In this document: positions 32,341 through 44,441 of the stretch, one piece after another
Layout: every line of letters starts with the position of its first letter
How positions within the stretch are numbered: the first letter of the stretch is position 1
Assembly: GCA_007644065.1 (NCBI GenBank)
Contig: VJWN01000005.1
Span: 310,001 to 374,000 of the forward strand
Direction: 5' to 3'
DNA length: 64,000 nt
DNA from: Margaritispora aquatica
Taxonomy: Eukaryota > Ascomycota > Leotiomycetes > Helotiales > Discinellaceae
The notes under the pieces: model-generated
Told to the model about the DNA's origin: nothing
The model's database searches: none
What the model saw: the letters and a program-made list of their open reading frames with translations, nothing else
Made by a program: the position numbers and the translations under genes

Positions 32341-34746
32341 TTTGATGGCTGTCTTGGTATTTGGAGGGTGGTTGAATTGGCTGTTCTGAAGATGATTTTG
32401 CTGTAGCGATGAGTTATGTGGTAGAAGGTTCGCCGTCTGAGGTGCGTAAAACTACTTGCTTGATCTTGATCCTTTTAAGAAAGAAGGATGTTGGGTACTG
32501 ATATGATATATACCTGGTACTATAGAGTGAGTTCATAAGCAGTGAAAATGCTACTTGGTGTGCACACTAGATCATTAGGTAGGGTCCGACGTTGAATTAA
32601 GCGAAGGCTAGACACGAAAAACTTGCGTCTACTTTACCAACAATACTATCAACACATGAAGTGCCTGCTAAACATTGTATAGTGAGATGGCGACAAGAAA
32701 GATTTCTCCAAGTACCATGATAGCGCTTGTTGGTATGGTTTCCAAGGCTTAGATGATAGTTGGGATCGTGCTCTTTGAGAATCGCGACATTGTGGACCAG
32801 AACGCTTGTCCTCCCCCAACCACATGTAACCTTGGTATGACATCCCTTTCTCAAGACGATACCACCCGATATCTCACCTTGTTCATGTTGTGATGCCATA
32901 CAAGTTTAGCTTTCAACCTCACAATTCTCGTCGCCATCAGCCACGGCCCGACTTCTATCGTTGCTTGGTACCAACGGGAGCTTGTAGAGACGCTGATGAC
33001 TGAGCCCAACCAGATTCTCCAGAGAAAATGTGTCAAGAAGACATGAGGGGAATTCTTTCGCAGCGCTCCAAAGCATCAAAGATAAACGAAGATAACGAAC
33101 GTGGATTGTTCCCATAGGACGTAAACGTTGCAACGAAGCGACCACCTCTGTGTCATGGCTAAGGTGGACTGTGATAATCGGAAGTGCCATCTGGAACGAT
33201 TCTCAAGCTCTTGCCATAGCTCTTGCTATAGCCCTTACTGTTCTTCGATGACTTTAATATGCAGCCTTGAAGTCTGTGGGGAACCTCGATGTGTAATCGA
33301 TCAAATTTAGCAGGTAGTAAGACACTAGTCTCCAGGCTCAGATGAAAGTCTCCTCCTTCCCTCCCCACTCGGAATTTGTCAACGCGACAAACTTCAAAAA
33401 GTCTTCAGACCAAGAACCGCACGTTTCAGCGTCAGAGTGCTGAAGATATCCTATGAAGTCTTTCATGAAAGACGGTAGGTGGGAAAAAGCCAACGTCACA
33501 TGACATAATAAAAATGTCTCATCGCAATCAAGATTGCACCTGCAGCAAGATCTTTTGTTGCACGTCTATCAAGAATGCAATTTCGAAGAAAATGAGAGGC
33601 CAATCTTCCAGAATGCGATCGAATCAAACACCGCAGATGCAAATGTCAAAGCCACTCAGCGGGTTCGGGTGTTCTTCTCCTTCGACATACTGGCCTTGTA
33701 CCACACACGGCGAACGTTCCTTTCGGGCGAGTTGCAGCAACATACGATGCCGATTGTAAGGATGAACTGCTCCAATCCATTGCTGCCATTCGTATTGGTG
33801 TCCCTGAGCCTTGTTGGACAGCAGGAAGTCTTGAGACAACACAGGTCAGCTCACGCAACGGGGGATCTCCGACCTACTCTTGAGATGGTGACAGGTGGGG
33901 AAGAGTAACTCATCATGTGATCAAATGGTTCACGTGAACGTTTCAAATGTGAGAGGCATACGGGTTTGAAACATGTTTATACAACATTGAAGATTCTTCA
34001 TTTGGTTTAGGAGTTTACACCAAATATATTTAAGAGTTTCGAATGTTTCAAAATTTCCAAGTTTCCATCACAAACTGACCAGTCTCACGTGCTATCTCTC
34101 CCTAGCTGTGCTAGTCAAATCAAGCTTTCAGCAACGATCGGCAACCCGAGCTGTCATCGGAAGCACTTCTCATCGTCACTTTCCGCTCGCCTCTCTCATC
34201 TGCACGGAACAACCTCTCGCAGGCCGCTGTGTTTCCTGGTGGCATGATTCCCCGACCACAACAACCTCGTAACTGGTTAATTTAAATGGACGATCTGGAC
34301 AATGAGTCTTGCCTCACTCTAGTGTGGAGGGGTATCGCTGTTCCCGGGAAGCTTGGTTGGGAACTAGGAGTAATGGTTGGTTCGAATTGAGCACAGAGAG
34401 AAGGGTTGCGCGGGGTAATTGCATGTGCAAGGCTGAGTGTTCGATGTGGAACGAGAAGAAGGCGTTGATCAATGGTGAGCGTGCAGAGAAGGCGGGATGA
34501 TGAGATCATTATTGGTGCCTTTTATGGAGTACAGCCTTTTGAGCTGAACCGATCGTGTTGCGTTGAGACAAAGCATATGTGGTTGGACGAAGCTTGGAAG
34601 TAAGTTTAGAGCTATATGACAGTCCTTTGTCCCCCTCACTTCACTACTCATATCTCAACACCACACCTCTTCAGCACTTCTACATCAATCAAATCATACA
34701 CAAAACCTACAAACTACAAACTACCAACTACAGATCAATCATCAAC
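32341..34746. other. Gene-poor stretch, 2.4 kb, with weak coding-like segments
   Basis: Upstream of the secreted protein. Minus-strand fragments at 32906-33190 and 33159-33368 are leucine-rich and somewhat protein-like (HVRYLRLSLMLWSAAKEF, FDRLHIEVPHRLQGC), but no ATG-to-stop model with clean splice sites could be built. They may be a decayed gene or chance. The last 110 bp (34637-34746) are a C/A/T-rich leader of the con-8-like gene. Confidence 0.4.
34637..34746 (+). promoter_or_regulatory. Pyrimidine/CA-rich 5' leader of con-8-like gene
   Basis: The sequence preceding the ATG is depleted of G and rich in ACAA, CTAC and CATAC runs. This is typical of the transcribed leader of strongly expressed genes in filamentous fungi. 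Confidence 0.45.
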
Positions 34747-35104
34747 ATGAATCAAGGACGCACAACCGCTGTTTCCGGAGGCACTGGCACTCAGAGCACA
34801 CCAGCCAACAACGTTGGAGGTGATCGCAGAGTGAGTCCTCCTGGTTGTGCTTTGTCTTTCGTATATTCTAATATCTATTAGGGCTCAAGCTCAGGAACTC
34901 TATTCTCAGGCCTCATGAACCAGAAGCGAAACAGCCAGGATGCCAATGCCCAGGCGAGACGTGAATCTTTCAACGATATGAAGCCACAAGCCGGAGTTAT
35001 TGGGCAGATGTGGAATAAGTGAGTGATATAAATTCTTCCACAGAAAGAACATTATCTAATGTCCCTACAGGTTCACTACTGGCCATGGTTCTCCTCCGAA
35101 GTAG
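34747..35104 (+). CDS. Con-8-like conidiation-specific small protein
   Basis: Three exons, 34747-34830, 34882-35018 and 35071-35104, encode 84 aa. The conserved block is LFSGLMNQKRNSQDANAQA, followed by RRESFNDMKPQAG and VIGQMWNKFTTG. I associate it with the fungal family annotated as conidiation-specific protein 8 (con-8 of Neurospora). That is from memory and not searched. The protein is hydrophilic and has no signal peptide or membrane span, and the N-terminal 30 residues are Gly/Thr/Ser-rich and disordered. In Neurospora con genes are induced during conidiation and by light. Their biochemical role is unclear. Confidence 0.72.
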
Positions 35105-36231
35105 TGTCTGGTTGCTATATTTTGATTAGGATGGTATGGAATCATACTATGATTAGGCGTTGCAGAAATGGGTATGGAATCGCAATATGGCGTTGATGGA
35201 GCATATTGTAAGAATATCAGTTCTGTACATTACTGGAATGGATCGGATTGGATATGTTGTATACCAGAAGCTCTCATGCTTAGCTTCAGGTTAAATTCCA
35301 AGATATTATGACCAACTTGAACTTCTTCATGAACAATCACTTCAAACATCTAAAATCATCACCAAACATAGTAATCATCTACCTATTTACAAAGCACCAA
35401 AATCCCATAACTCAATCATTCTTTCATCAAGTGCTTCCAAGCATCTCCATCTCCCCAACTTTCCATCCATGACCACCACCACCCGTCCATCAGACTCTAA
35501 TCGACACCGTGTCGTACGATCTAAGATCTTCAGGACAGACATGCTACTCTAGTGCTACAGCATCATCGAATCTTTCTCCCGCCGCCAGAATCGTGCCCTT
35601 AGCCAGTCGACCCCGCGCTAGTACCTCGACCGTCGCCTGCTCAGTCATGACGTGGGTGAGATTTCTGACCAATAACGCCACGCTTCACTTTAAGCGAGAT
35701 ATTTTGATATTGGCAATCGGTAAATCAGGGCGAGCCTTTCGTGTTCGTGCTCGTGATATGTACAGTTTTTTTTTACTATGAGCGGAATTGATTTTGCAAA
35801 GAAGGCGGTGCTGCCGAGTACCTTATAGTTGGAGGCAAATAATGATGGTTTGTCTTTCTGGAGTTACAATAGATTGGATTTAGACTTGTGGAAGAGGCGT
35901 GGCAAAGGAATATTTCGGATTCTACCTGACGTAGACTAACCTCCGACTGGAATCAGTCCCATCTACACTTGTCCTGTCAGAGGCACATTTGCCAGATCAC
36001 TAGTCCTGCCTAGATCAAGGGGTCATCAATACATGCATACACTACCTTAGCACTAAACAATAGCCTAGCTAATCCTACTGAACTGGGCTTCTCTGAAGGT
36101 TCAACTTCTCGCACAGAACACATCTCTCTTCTCATCAAAATAGGACAAAGATCCAGAAGCCCAACAGAAGTTAAGCGGCATAAACAGACAAAAACGCAGC
36201 AGTAGCACCAACAACAAATAAGAACGAAATC
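35105..36231. other. Intergenic, 1.1 kb
   Basis: No supported gene. The last 60 bp before 36232 are an A/C-rich leader (ACAGACAAAAACGCAGCAG region). Confidence 0.5.
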
Positions 36232-36893
36232 ATGTCAGCACCAGATCAGATGCAGGAGAATAAGGGTGATCGCGGCACCTTTGGCGAGACGGTTTCGGAA
36301 ACCCTCAAGACGTCTGGAGTGCAGAATATGGAGGCTGCGTGGTCGAGGGCTGGTGCTGTATGTTCTATCTTTTCTATTGTCGCATTATTCCTTTGATGTC
36401 TTTTCTTTCTCCTTTGTGTCTTGGGCAAGTCAAGGTGATTCTCTGCAGATTTGGGGTTATAGTGTGTATTGAGATGCATTCAAAACACATCACAGAGAGA
36501 TAATGAAGACGGGCCAATGCTAACACTTCTCAAGTCAGCACACCACACACCTGGCGGCGCCACGAAACTCGGCTCCCAGGACCAAGTGGGCTCAAACGAA
36601 AGCGAAAGTGGTAGTGGGAGTGGGAGCGAGAATAATGGACTTGCTGGGCTTGTTGGGGAGAAGAAATTCTCAGCTAGGATGCCACAGGGTGTCCCTGAAG
36701 AACAGGTGAGCTTTGTTCGTTTCTTTTGGGATTGCTTGTGAGCGTTTTGGCAGGGAAGAAGGGAAGGGTTAGAGGTGCGAGGGAAGATAAAGAGGGCGAG
36801 ATGTGGCGGGGTTAGGGACTATGCTGATGTTGATGTCTGCAGCCATCGATGATTGGGAATTTGGTCAATGATCTGTTGAATGGCTCGAAGTGA
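36232..36893 (+). CDS. Small hypothetical hydrophilic protein, three exons
   Basis: Exons 36232-36357, 36535-36705 and 36843-36893 are all joined at codon boundaries and encode 115 aa. The donors are GTATGT and GTGAGC, the second acceptor follows branch GCTAAC, and the third exon is only 51 bp. The product is polar, with Gly/Ser/Glu-rich repeats (NESESGSGSGSENNG) and short more conserved-looking ends (GTFGETVSETLKTSGVQNME, ARMPQGVPEEQ, MIGNLVNDLLNGSK). No signal or membrane segment. It resembles small stress- or sporulation-associated disordered proteins in composition only. The family is not recognised. Confidence 0.65.
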
Positions 36894-37756
36894 ATCGAGA
36901 TGCTGGATGGGTCAGAGGTGTTGATTGTGGTGGGAAAGCTATGTGAGAATAGGCCTAGGAGAACTGCTGATATATAGGAGGATGAAAGATGAAAGAGAAT
37001 CGAGATGTATTTTATGTTACAGTAGGCTATCAGAATTGCAAATGTGATTCAACTACGATCAAATCTTCAAAATAGTTGCTGGACTTTGTGATACTCACCA
37101 GACTCCTTGATCGAAGAGAAGGTAGGACAACATCTAAATTTCATGATGATGAGAATGTTACTTGGTAGTTGGTCACAGCTTGAAGATTTGGTTGACTTAT
37201 AACAATATATTATTGTCAAGTGATCTATCTACCTGTATGAACCTACATGAGGATTTCGTGACATCATTGACAATAGCATGGAGACATCAAGCCTACGCGA
37301 TGCCACGATTGCAATTCTTTTAGGGTTACAAAGCCAAAAGCTCATGGTGTCCCTCAGAGCAACGAGGTAAACGATAAGGGAGCTCTCTATCCCTATTCCT
37401 TTGACCACCAGATTCCACTTCGATGCACAGCTCACAAACAAAATCCTACCTGCAAAACAAGATCACAAAATTCACGCAAGAGAAGAACGGGAAAGCCGGC
37501 AAGCCGGTCGGACTCTGAGGCCGCAGCTCGTCCCGAAGGAACAAAAGCTATAACAGTTTTGGTGGACTGCTTCATTGATCCCTGATCCGTAGATTCAGTA
37601 AAGTAAGTACAGCCAATGACGCCCACCCTTGACTCCGTTATCTCATGCCAGAGAAAATGCCAGAAAGAAAATTCATGGCATGCCGTTGCCCACGGGGACA
37701 ATGGTCAGCACTGCCTCATCAGAGTATTTTTCATGCTTTTGAAAATTGTACACCAT
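36894..37756. other. Convergent 3' spacer
   Basis: 860 bp between the small three-exon gene and RPL11. ORFs at 37229-37441 and 37432-37701 show nothing recognisable. Confidence 0.5.
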
Positions 37757-38461
37757 TTACCGGACGATACCCTGAAAGGATTGTTAGCAGCTGCTAGGTC
37801 GATATCAACGCAAACTTCTTACCTCGAAGCGAGACTTGAACCACTTGACGGTCTCATCACGCTTGATAACGTGGTTGGCACCGACATGGGTCTTGCAACG
37901 ACGACGCTTAGCAACACGCTCACCAGGACGGGTCCTAAGAACTGTCAGTAATGATCCTGCATTCCAACTCTGGCCATATTCTCCAGGAATATCGTATACT
38001 CACATGCAGACGTAGAAATCCATTCCGTAAATTCCAATTGCTGGGTCGTACTTGATACCGAGATCGATGTGTTCGCTGATACCGAAACCGAAGTTACCGG
38101 TCTCAGAGAAGTTACGCTTGCGGAGCTCGTATTCCTTGACCTTCAATCCACGCTCCAAGATTTCCTCAGCCTTTGGTCCACGGACGGTGACGTGCACAGC
38201 GATCTTCTCGTTACGACGGATACCGAAGGTACGGACAGTGTAACGGGCCTTGCCTGTAAAAATTGCAAATTAGAATTTAACATCTGCGAAAGAAATGCTG
38301 GTGCTCGTACTGTAGACAGGAGTTTGACCGCTCAATTGTTCCAACACCTTAGCAGCACGGGTAAGTCTATCACCAGACTCTCCGACGGAGATGTTAAGCA
38401 CAATCTTCTGAATGCGCAACTCCTTCATGGGGTTCAAGGTCTTCTCTCCGGATTCGGCCAT
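37757..38461 (-). CDS. RPL11: 60S ribosomal protein L11 (uL5)
   Basis: Four exons, 38461-38311, 38253-38004, 37934-37823 and 37771-37757, encode 175 aa, as usual for eukaryotic uL5. The landmarks run [66 protein letters not shown] and [14 protein letters not shown], ending KSRFEGIVR. The final exon is only 15 bp (GIVR plus stop). It is supported by the conserved C-terminus, a GTAAGA donor and a TTTCAG acceptor. L11 sits with 5S rRNA in the central protuberance of the large subunit. The gene is divergent from SMB1, sharing 322 bp. Confidence 0.97.
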
Positions 38462-38783
38462 TTTGACTGATGGGCGATGGGTTGTCGTGGGAGGTGGTTG
38501 TCGAGTTGATTGTTTCTTGTAAAAAAGTTCGCGATCAAAAGTCCAAATCAACGTGTGGGTTGGGGGTCGCTTAAGCTTTAGTGGGGCTAGGCCGAAAGTG
38601 GCAGTTCTCTCAACCTCAGGCACCACCAGGCACGAGCTCTGCCTCAAGATTGTTCAGAGCTGTTTGAACTGAAAATCATACCGAATCCATTGCGAAATAT
38701 CTTTAGATTCAACGAAGTCCCAGACTTCAATATCCAATCTTTGAAAACCAAAGAGAAGCCGTTTTACGCGCAACTCGAGCAAC
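38462..38783. promoter_or_regulatory. Divergent promoter, RPL11 / SMB1
   Basis: 322 bp between the two start codons must serve a ribosomal-protein gene and a spliceosome gene. No named element can be assigned by eye. Confidence 0.5.
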
Positions 38784-39656
38784 ATGGCGAACAAGCAGGG
38801 AAAGATGGTGAGTTGCAATCCTCCTCCGCCTTTTCAAGCTCTGTGTTGACACTATAGGCTGACAATCATATTCTCTACAGGCCGGTCTCGTACGTTATAC
38901 CATCCGCGCGGACAATGCGCGCCGATTTCATGCGACGTTTGGGTGCTGATGTGGGATTAGATCAACTACCGGATGAGGGTCACTATGAATGATGGGAGAC
39001 AAATGGTTGGACAGATGTTGGCCTTTGACAAGGTATGGAATTGGAGATTGCGAGTCTGGGAGTTTGAACGCTAATATTCAATACAGCACATGAACCTCGT
39101 GCTCGCAGATACCGAAGAGTTCAGACGCGTCAAGAGGAAGCAAACGAAGCCATCCACAGCACCAGGCTCAAGCAGTTCAGCAGCCGTCGTTGAATCCGAA
39201 GAGAAGCGTACCCTTGGTCTCACCATTGTGCGAGGCGCCCATATCATCTCCCTCTCAGTCGAATCTCCACCGCCAGCGGACCCCTCAGCTCGTCTAGGCG
39301 CAAGCGCTCCAGGAGGTGCTGCTTCTGCTATGGCAGCTGGTGCTGGAATCGCACGTCCTGCTGGAAGAGGTGCTCCCGTTGGATTGGCTGTATGTTTATT
39401 CCCTTTGGATATGGTGGACTTTGGCTGATTTTTGTCTAGGGACCTGCTGGTGGTATGGGTGCTCCACCAGGATTTGGTGCTGGTTTCCCCGGAGCTCCAG
39501 GTGGCTTTGGTGGCAGAGGAGGTAAGAACAACTTATGCCTAGGAAGATGACATACTAAACTTTCATCTAGGACCCCCTCCAGGATTTGGTGCATTCCCTC
39601 CTCCAGGGTTTCCAGGCCAAGGACCTCCACCAGGATTTGCACCTCCAAGAAGATAG
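38784..39656 (+). CDS. SMB1: Small nuclear ribonucleoprotein-associated protein B (Sm-B)
   Basis: Six exons, 38784-38807, 38881-38889, 38961-39032, 39087-39389, 39440-39521 and 39571-39656, encode 191 aa. The second exon is a 9-nt microexon (Ala-Gly-Leu) between TACAG and GTACGT. It is required to give the conserved start KQGKM-AGL-INYRMRVTMNDGR. The Sm1 and Sm2 motifs are present (DGRQMVGQMLAFDKHMNLVL; then TLGLTIVRGAHIISLSV). The C-terminal tail is Gly/Pro-rich with PPGFGAF- and APPGFG-type repeats and RG dipeptides, as in other Sm-B proteins. It is a core subunit of the Sm ring on U1, U2, U4 and U5 snRNAs in the nucleus. Confidence 0.95.
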
Positions 39657-40271
39657 ACCTCAGTGGTTGTGGTCAGGAGCATGACTATGGAAGATGATTA
39701 TGATGGTTCTGGGCCTCGGTGGAGAAAATCCAAGCACAATAACGGCGTTGATGGGAGTCATGTTTTACATACCAAAAGATTGTCTTTTTGGAGCATAGAC
39801 AGCGGAGTCTAAATGGCACGGAAATTCTATCTATTTTCCAATTTTTATTACTCGTGTTCCCCAACTTCCCCGGGGATATATTTAAATGGATTCCTGCGGC
39901 TATGTGTGATGTCGAGTGCTTTCCTGGGTTACGCTGCATGCTTCTACTTAGCCTTCACTTACTCCTTCGCTGCAATATCCCTTTCAAGATTTCACCAAGT
40001 AGAACAGCTAAACACAGTCCACTATCAATTCATGAAGCACTGAAGCTATACCCCTCTCAAAAGAAAGCTCTTGGAGGGGCAGCATATCAGCACGTGACAG
40101 ATTATTGTCAAGTTCGTTCAAGGGTTGATGTTCGGATGGCAGGGTAAATTAAGTCCGTACATCAAGAAATCCCAACAGTCAGACCTGACATCAACTTCTC
40201 ACGCTCCCTCGTCTGCGCAACTCAAACAACACCACAAACCCTCTCCACTCCCATAAACTCAATCCGCAGAA
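39657..40271. other. Intergenic, SMB1 3' UTR and MPC1 promoter
   Basis: 615 bp. No gene supported. The last 80 bp before MPC1 are a C/A-rich leader. Confidence 0.5.
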
Positions 40272-40994
40272 ATGGCCGCCTTCATCAAGGGTGTCAATGC
40301 GAAGATTCGCGCAAATCCCATGCTCAATTATGTCTGCTCTACTCGTAAGTATGCCTTTTGCTGGGGGAGGGTCGGAGCTGCTTGTATGACCAAGTTTTGG
40401 GGGAATGGATAGAGTGTGCGAGCGTGGTCGCAGGCGATCCTATTTGGGGTGGACTTAATGCTCGAGGAAGATTCTGATTGCGATTGAGGGATGAGGATAT
40501 GAGGAAGTGAAGCAAGATGCTGATGCTGACATTTACAAATTGCAGATTTCTGGGGCCCAGTATCTAACTTTGGTATCCCAATTGCAGCAGTAATGGACAC
40601 CCAGAAGTCACCAGAGCTGTAAGTTGCTACCGTCTTATCCCCTCATGACTCAATCGCACACCCAAACGCTCCGACCGAACCCAAACCAAGCTAACCATCC
40701 TCCCCATACAGCATTTCAGGTACCATGACCGGCGCACTCACCATCTACTCCGCGACATTCATGCGTTACGCACTCGCCGTGTCGCCCAAGAACTACCTCC
40801 TCTTCGCCTGCCACTTCATCAACGAGGGCTCGCAGCTCACCCAGGGTTACCGGTGGATGCAGTACCACAAGTGGGGCGGCAAGGAGGAGATGGACCGCAT
40901 GAAGGCTGAGAAGGCTGTTAAGGGCGCTGTGGGAACGGTGGAGGCGAAGGTTGAGCAGGTTGTAGACAGTGTGAAGGGTGCTGTTGGTAAATAG
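40272..40994 (+). CDS. MPC1: Mitochondrial pyruvate carrier subunit 1
   Basis: Three exons, 40272-40344, 40546-40618 and 40712-40994, encode 142 aa. The family signature is clear: YVCSTHFWGPVSNFGIPIAA, DTQKSPELISGTMTGALT, YSATFMRYALAVSPKNYLLF and CHFINEGSQLTQGYRWMQYH. Mpc1 pairs with a second MPC subunit in the inner mitochondrial membrane to import pyruvate. The two or three short membrane helices are visible. The C-terminal 35 residues are an Ala/Val/Lys/Glu amphipathic tail (KAVKGAVGTVEAKVEQVVDS), not part of the carrier core. Confidence 0.95.
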
Positions 40995-42027
40995 AGTGGG
41001 TGAGGGGCTGTGCTTGAGGAAGGAAGCGTGGGTTCAGAATGGAACGAACGGGAAGGGAGAGGCTGAAGTGAATGGTGCTGAATGAAGGCCCTTTGAAATG
41101 GGAACCGGAGGCTTTGGGGTCGAGGGCCTAGGAGAGAAATGAGCGTGCTTTGGCAAGTCTGCATTATGTGTGTGTTTAGGGCGGATTCTTTGCTTTACTT
41201 ACTTGCTTGCGTTCTCGCTTGCTTGCTTCACTTACACCATCAAGGCTTCACGCTAGTTGTAACAGTACCAACAATAGATGAATTCAGACCAAAAGCAATC
41301 GTTTAGCAGAGTTACACTCAAGCGAGTTCCTTTTTTCTTCCGAGCCCATTGAGCACTGTACCTACCAAGCTTTATATACTAATGCATCATTCACTTCTTA
41401 CTTGCACATATGCAATTTTTCAACCGTCTCTTTTCTATTCACTTTTTTCGAGAAGACCGTTCAAGTGTTTTCAGTCTAAGCAAATCTCAATATACCAACC
41501 AGGAAGCTCACATGGACCATAAGTCCATGCCAGGAACAGGCCCATAGAAAGTCGTGCAGTGCAGTAAAGCTGCATTATCGTGCAGACTCGACCTGAGACA
41601 TGAGATGCCTACCTAGCGACCAGTAGAGCAGGCCCCTAAAAGCTGTTTGGCCATCAGTTATCTGGTTGCTTTCGTTGTAGGTGATGTCTTGGTTTTTATA
41701 TCCATCCATCCGCACTATATCATATCTTCCCTCCCTACGGCCCTCTCTCCTTATACCCGATCTTTGAAGCCCAGCCCAACCCAACGACCCAGTGAACCGC
41801 ATAAAGCAGGCAAGAAATAACGAAAGAAATAGAGAGAGGAAGTAAGTAAACGATGAAGGGAGTCACAGTAAAGTACTTTGGCGAGAAGCATGCAGCTACG
41901 GATGCGCTACTGGTTGTGATGTTGGAAGTAGGCTGGGTGAGGCAGGGAAATCGAGTTGGTGAGATTGAAAGTGTAAGGTATGTAAGTGTTAGATCGATAA
42001 GCAGGTTAGTGAGGGAGAATGTTTAGA

Positions 42028-42052
42028 TAGGTAGGTAGGTAGGTAGGTAGGG
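42028..42052. repeat. (TAGG)n microsatellite
   Basis: About six copies of TAGG in a row, with matching isolated copies nearby. Confidence 0.85.
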
Positions 42053-42453
42053 AGTTTTTATAATAGTCGATTACACCTCTACGCATCAACAGAAACACAC
42101 CACATGGACTACACCACTTCACACCACCGCTTGACACAGCGGTATACGTATATCATGGTATCAACATCAAAGTGTACGACCATAGCACTGCTCTATTTTC
42201 CATGAGTATTCGCTCACACGATTCTAGTTGAGACAAAATCTCTGCCGTCAAATGTGGCACAACGAAACATAACTAGACATATCATTAGGTGATCTCAGCC
42301 TGATGAAGGCAGCCAGGCAGGTAGATAGATAGTCACATTTCAAATGAACAAGAACAAAGAAGAAGCGAGGATGTAGTAGATAAGTAGGTAGATTCTTTAA
42401 ATCCATGTATGTATCCAGTATTAACAGATGTGTGTATATGTTTGTCAAGTAAA

Positions 42454-42494
42454 CTCTCTCTCTCTCTCTTTCTTTCTTCCTTCCTTTCTTTCTT
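42454..42494. repeat. (CT)n / CTTT pyrimidine tract
   Basis: A CT dinucleotide run of about eight units passes into TTTC/TTCC tetramers; the plus strand has no purines over about 40 bases. Confidence 0.85.
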
Positions 42495-42709
42495 CCGCTC
42501 AGCGAATGTTTGATGACACATGACTTTCCTTCCAGTTCAGATCGCTTAACATCACTTTGATATCATCGCAAAACACCAAAATCCCAAGCCCCAACGCCGA
42601 AGCAAAAGAGTCCCCCACAAAAGAAAAAAAATAGGCGCTAAGCGAATAGACACCAAAGAAGTATATAAACACACTCAATCAATCTCACTCTACTCCCCTC
42701 TTAGCAAGC

Positions 42710-44441
42710 TCATCTCCAACCCCTAGGACTCGCAGGCGGGCTGTCGATCCTCCGATCACTTGTGATCGCCTCGCCCACGCTGCCGAAGCGTTGATGCTGA
42801 CGCGGCTGCGTTAGCCCCGGCGATGCGAGAGGACTCGCGTACGCGCCTGGAATCGGCACAGCGGCGTAGGTCTGCTCGCCTGGTGCGGCGGCCACATGCT
42901 CAATCACTCTCTCCTTGGTCTGTGTTGGTGCCGGTGGTGGTGGTGTTGTTGAGATTGGGGCTTGGAAAGCACCTTGTTGCGTCTTAGGCGTCGCGGCGTG
43001 GACTTTGATGGGAGGTGGTTGGAGAGCAAATGGCTTAGCGGTGATGGTTGCGTTGGACTTGGCTTCCACGAAGCGGGTTCCGGCAAATCCTTCCTCGGCT
43101 GCGTTTGCGGAGTTGGTGTTGTAGGTTGAGGGTGGGAAGCGTGGAGATTTGGCGTAGGTGGAGTAAGATGGGGAGAGTGGGCCAAAGCCGGGTGTGTTAG
43201 GTGCGGATTGCGAGCGAAGTTGAGCGAGGTAAAGATCGGAGCGGGCGCGGTCACGGACATCCATGGACTTGCGTAGGCGTTGCTTGGAGTAATATCTGTA
43301 GAAGACGACGCCGTAGAGGATGATGGTTATGCTTTCGATGACGATCTCGATAATGCAGCAGACGAGAGACCAGTTCTAGGGTGGGTTAGTGAGTTCTCTT
43401 GTATGATGAGGTTCTAGGGGTGAACATACTTGAAGTCTGCAAACCAATCCATAGTCAACGTCGTCCTTGAATAGCTCTCGTCGCTTGTTGTCAACGCAAG
43501 ACCAGCCCCACATGTCCTTGTTGTTGCTGTTACTCTTGGAACCTTGGAGAACACCCGCTGCAACTCCCCACATGATGGTGCTGAAAATGAAATATCCAAC
43601 GGCGAAGAGAGTGTAGTAGACTGCGACCTTCTCGGCTTTTTGGTGACCTCCTCTCCAGTAGTTCCAAAATACGACCAGGCACAGTGCAAGTGAAATGCAA
43701 GCGATAGCAAGAATAGTATATTGAGGCCATGTCTTGGTTCCATTAGCCCATGCTGGAAGATTGTTTCGTGGTGGTAGATGCTTGGTTGCGTTGAATACGT
43801 GGAAGACCATTGAGACCATGGCGAGAACGATAAGACTGCAACTGAAGTTGACTCCACGAAGGAAGAACTTTGCTACGCGAACTCTTGTCTTGACTTTCTG
43901 TTTGCTTGTTAGCTAGTGTTCAGTCCTGCTATATTCACAGAACCCATACCAAATCCTTTGCTTGCTCCTTCTCGGTATTGTCTTCATGCTTCTCCAACAT
44001 TTGCTCTTCACGGAATGTTGGGCTTAGAGGATTGTCTATCCGCCTTCCTGGAGTTCCTGGAATCCTCATTGCACTCTTCAAAGGCGAGCCTGGTGTGAGT
44101 GGAACCTCTACTGGAATGCCTTGTGTATGCCTCGCTGGGTCATTTTCTGAGATATAGCCGAAGCCGATATCTGATGGCTGTGATTGCGCCATGTGTGATT
44201 GGAATTTTGGTGGATCTGCGAACGGTGACCTGCTATCCTCACTTGCCTCGATGGGCGAGTATACTGTTGTTGCTTCCGCGAAGCGTGGTGTGCGTGGGAC
44301 TTTGAGTGATGTTACAGATGCTTCGGATGACTTTCTGTCTCTTGTTTGTAAAGGTTCAGGTCGCTTCTTCAGGATGGGTGCTGGAGCAATGGTCAGTTGC
44401 TTGTATGGCCAGCTGTTAGGCAGTTCAGACTGACTGGTCAT
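42710..44441 (-). CDS. Fungal multi-pass membrane protein (HAM-8-like)
   Basis: Three exons, 44441-43950, 43897-43430 and 43375-42710, encode 541 aa; all joins fall at codon boundaries. The N-terminal 165 residues are cytosolic and disordered, rich in S/T-P phosphorylation-like sites. Four hydrophobic helices follow: CSLIVLAMVSMVFHVF, TILAIACISLALCLVVFW, VAVYYTLFAVGYFIFSTIMW and VCCIIEIVIESITIILYGVVFY. A loop between helices 3 and 4 carries Cys. The C-terminal tail of about 190 residues is Pro/Ser/Thr-rich and ends DSPPASPRGWR. The architecture fits the protein I remember as hyphal anastomosis-8 (HAM-8), needed for cell fusion in Neurospora. That name is tentative, and a general MARVEL-like membrane protein is the alternative. 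Confidence 0.8.

Larger units (their letters stand above)
40995..42709. other. Convergent intergenic region, 1.7 kb, with microsatellites
   Basis: Contains a TAGG tetranucleotide run (42028-42052) and a CT/CTTT pyrimidine tract (42454-42494). No gene is supported; ORFs at 41575-41802 and 42248-42521 are not protein-like. Confidence 0.55.
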
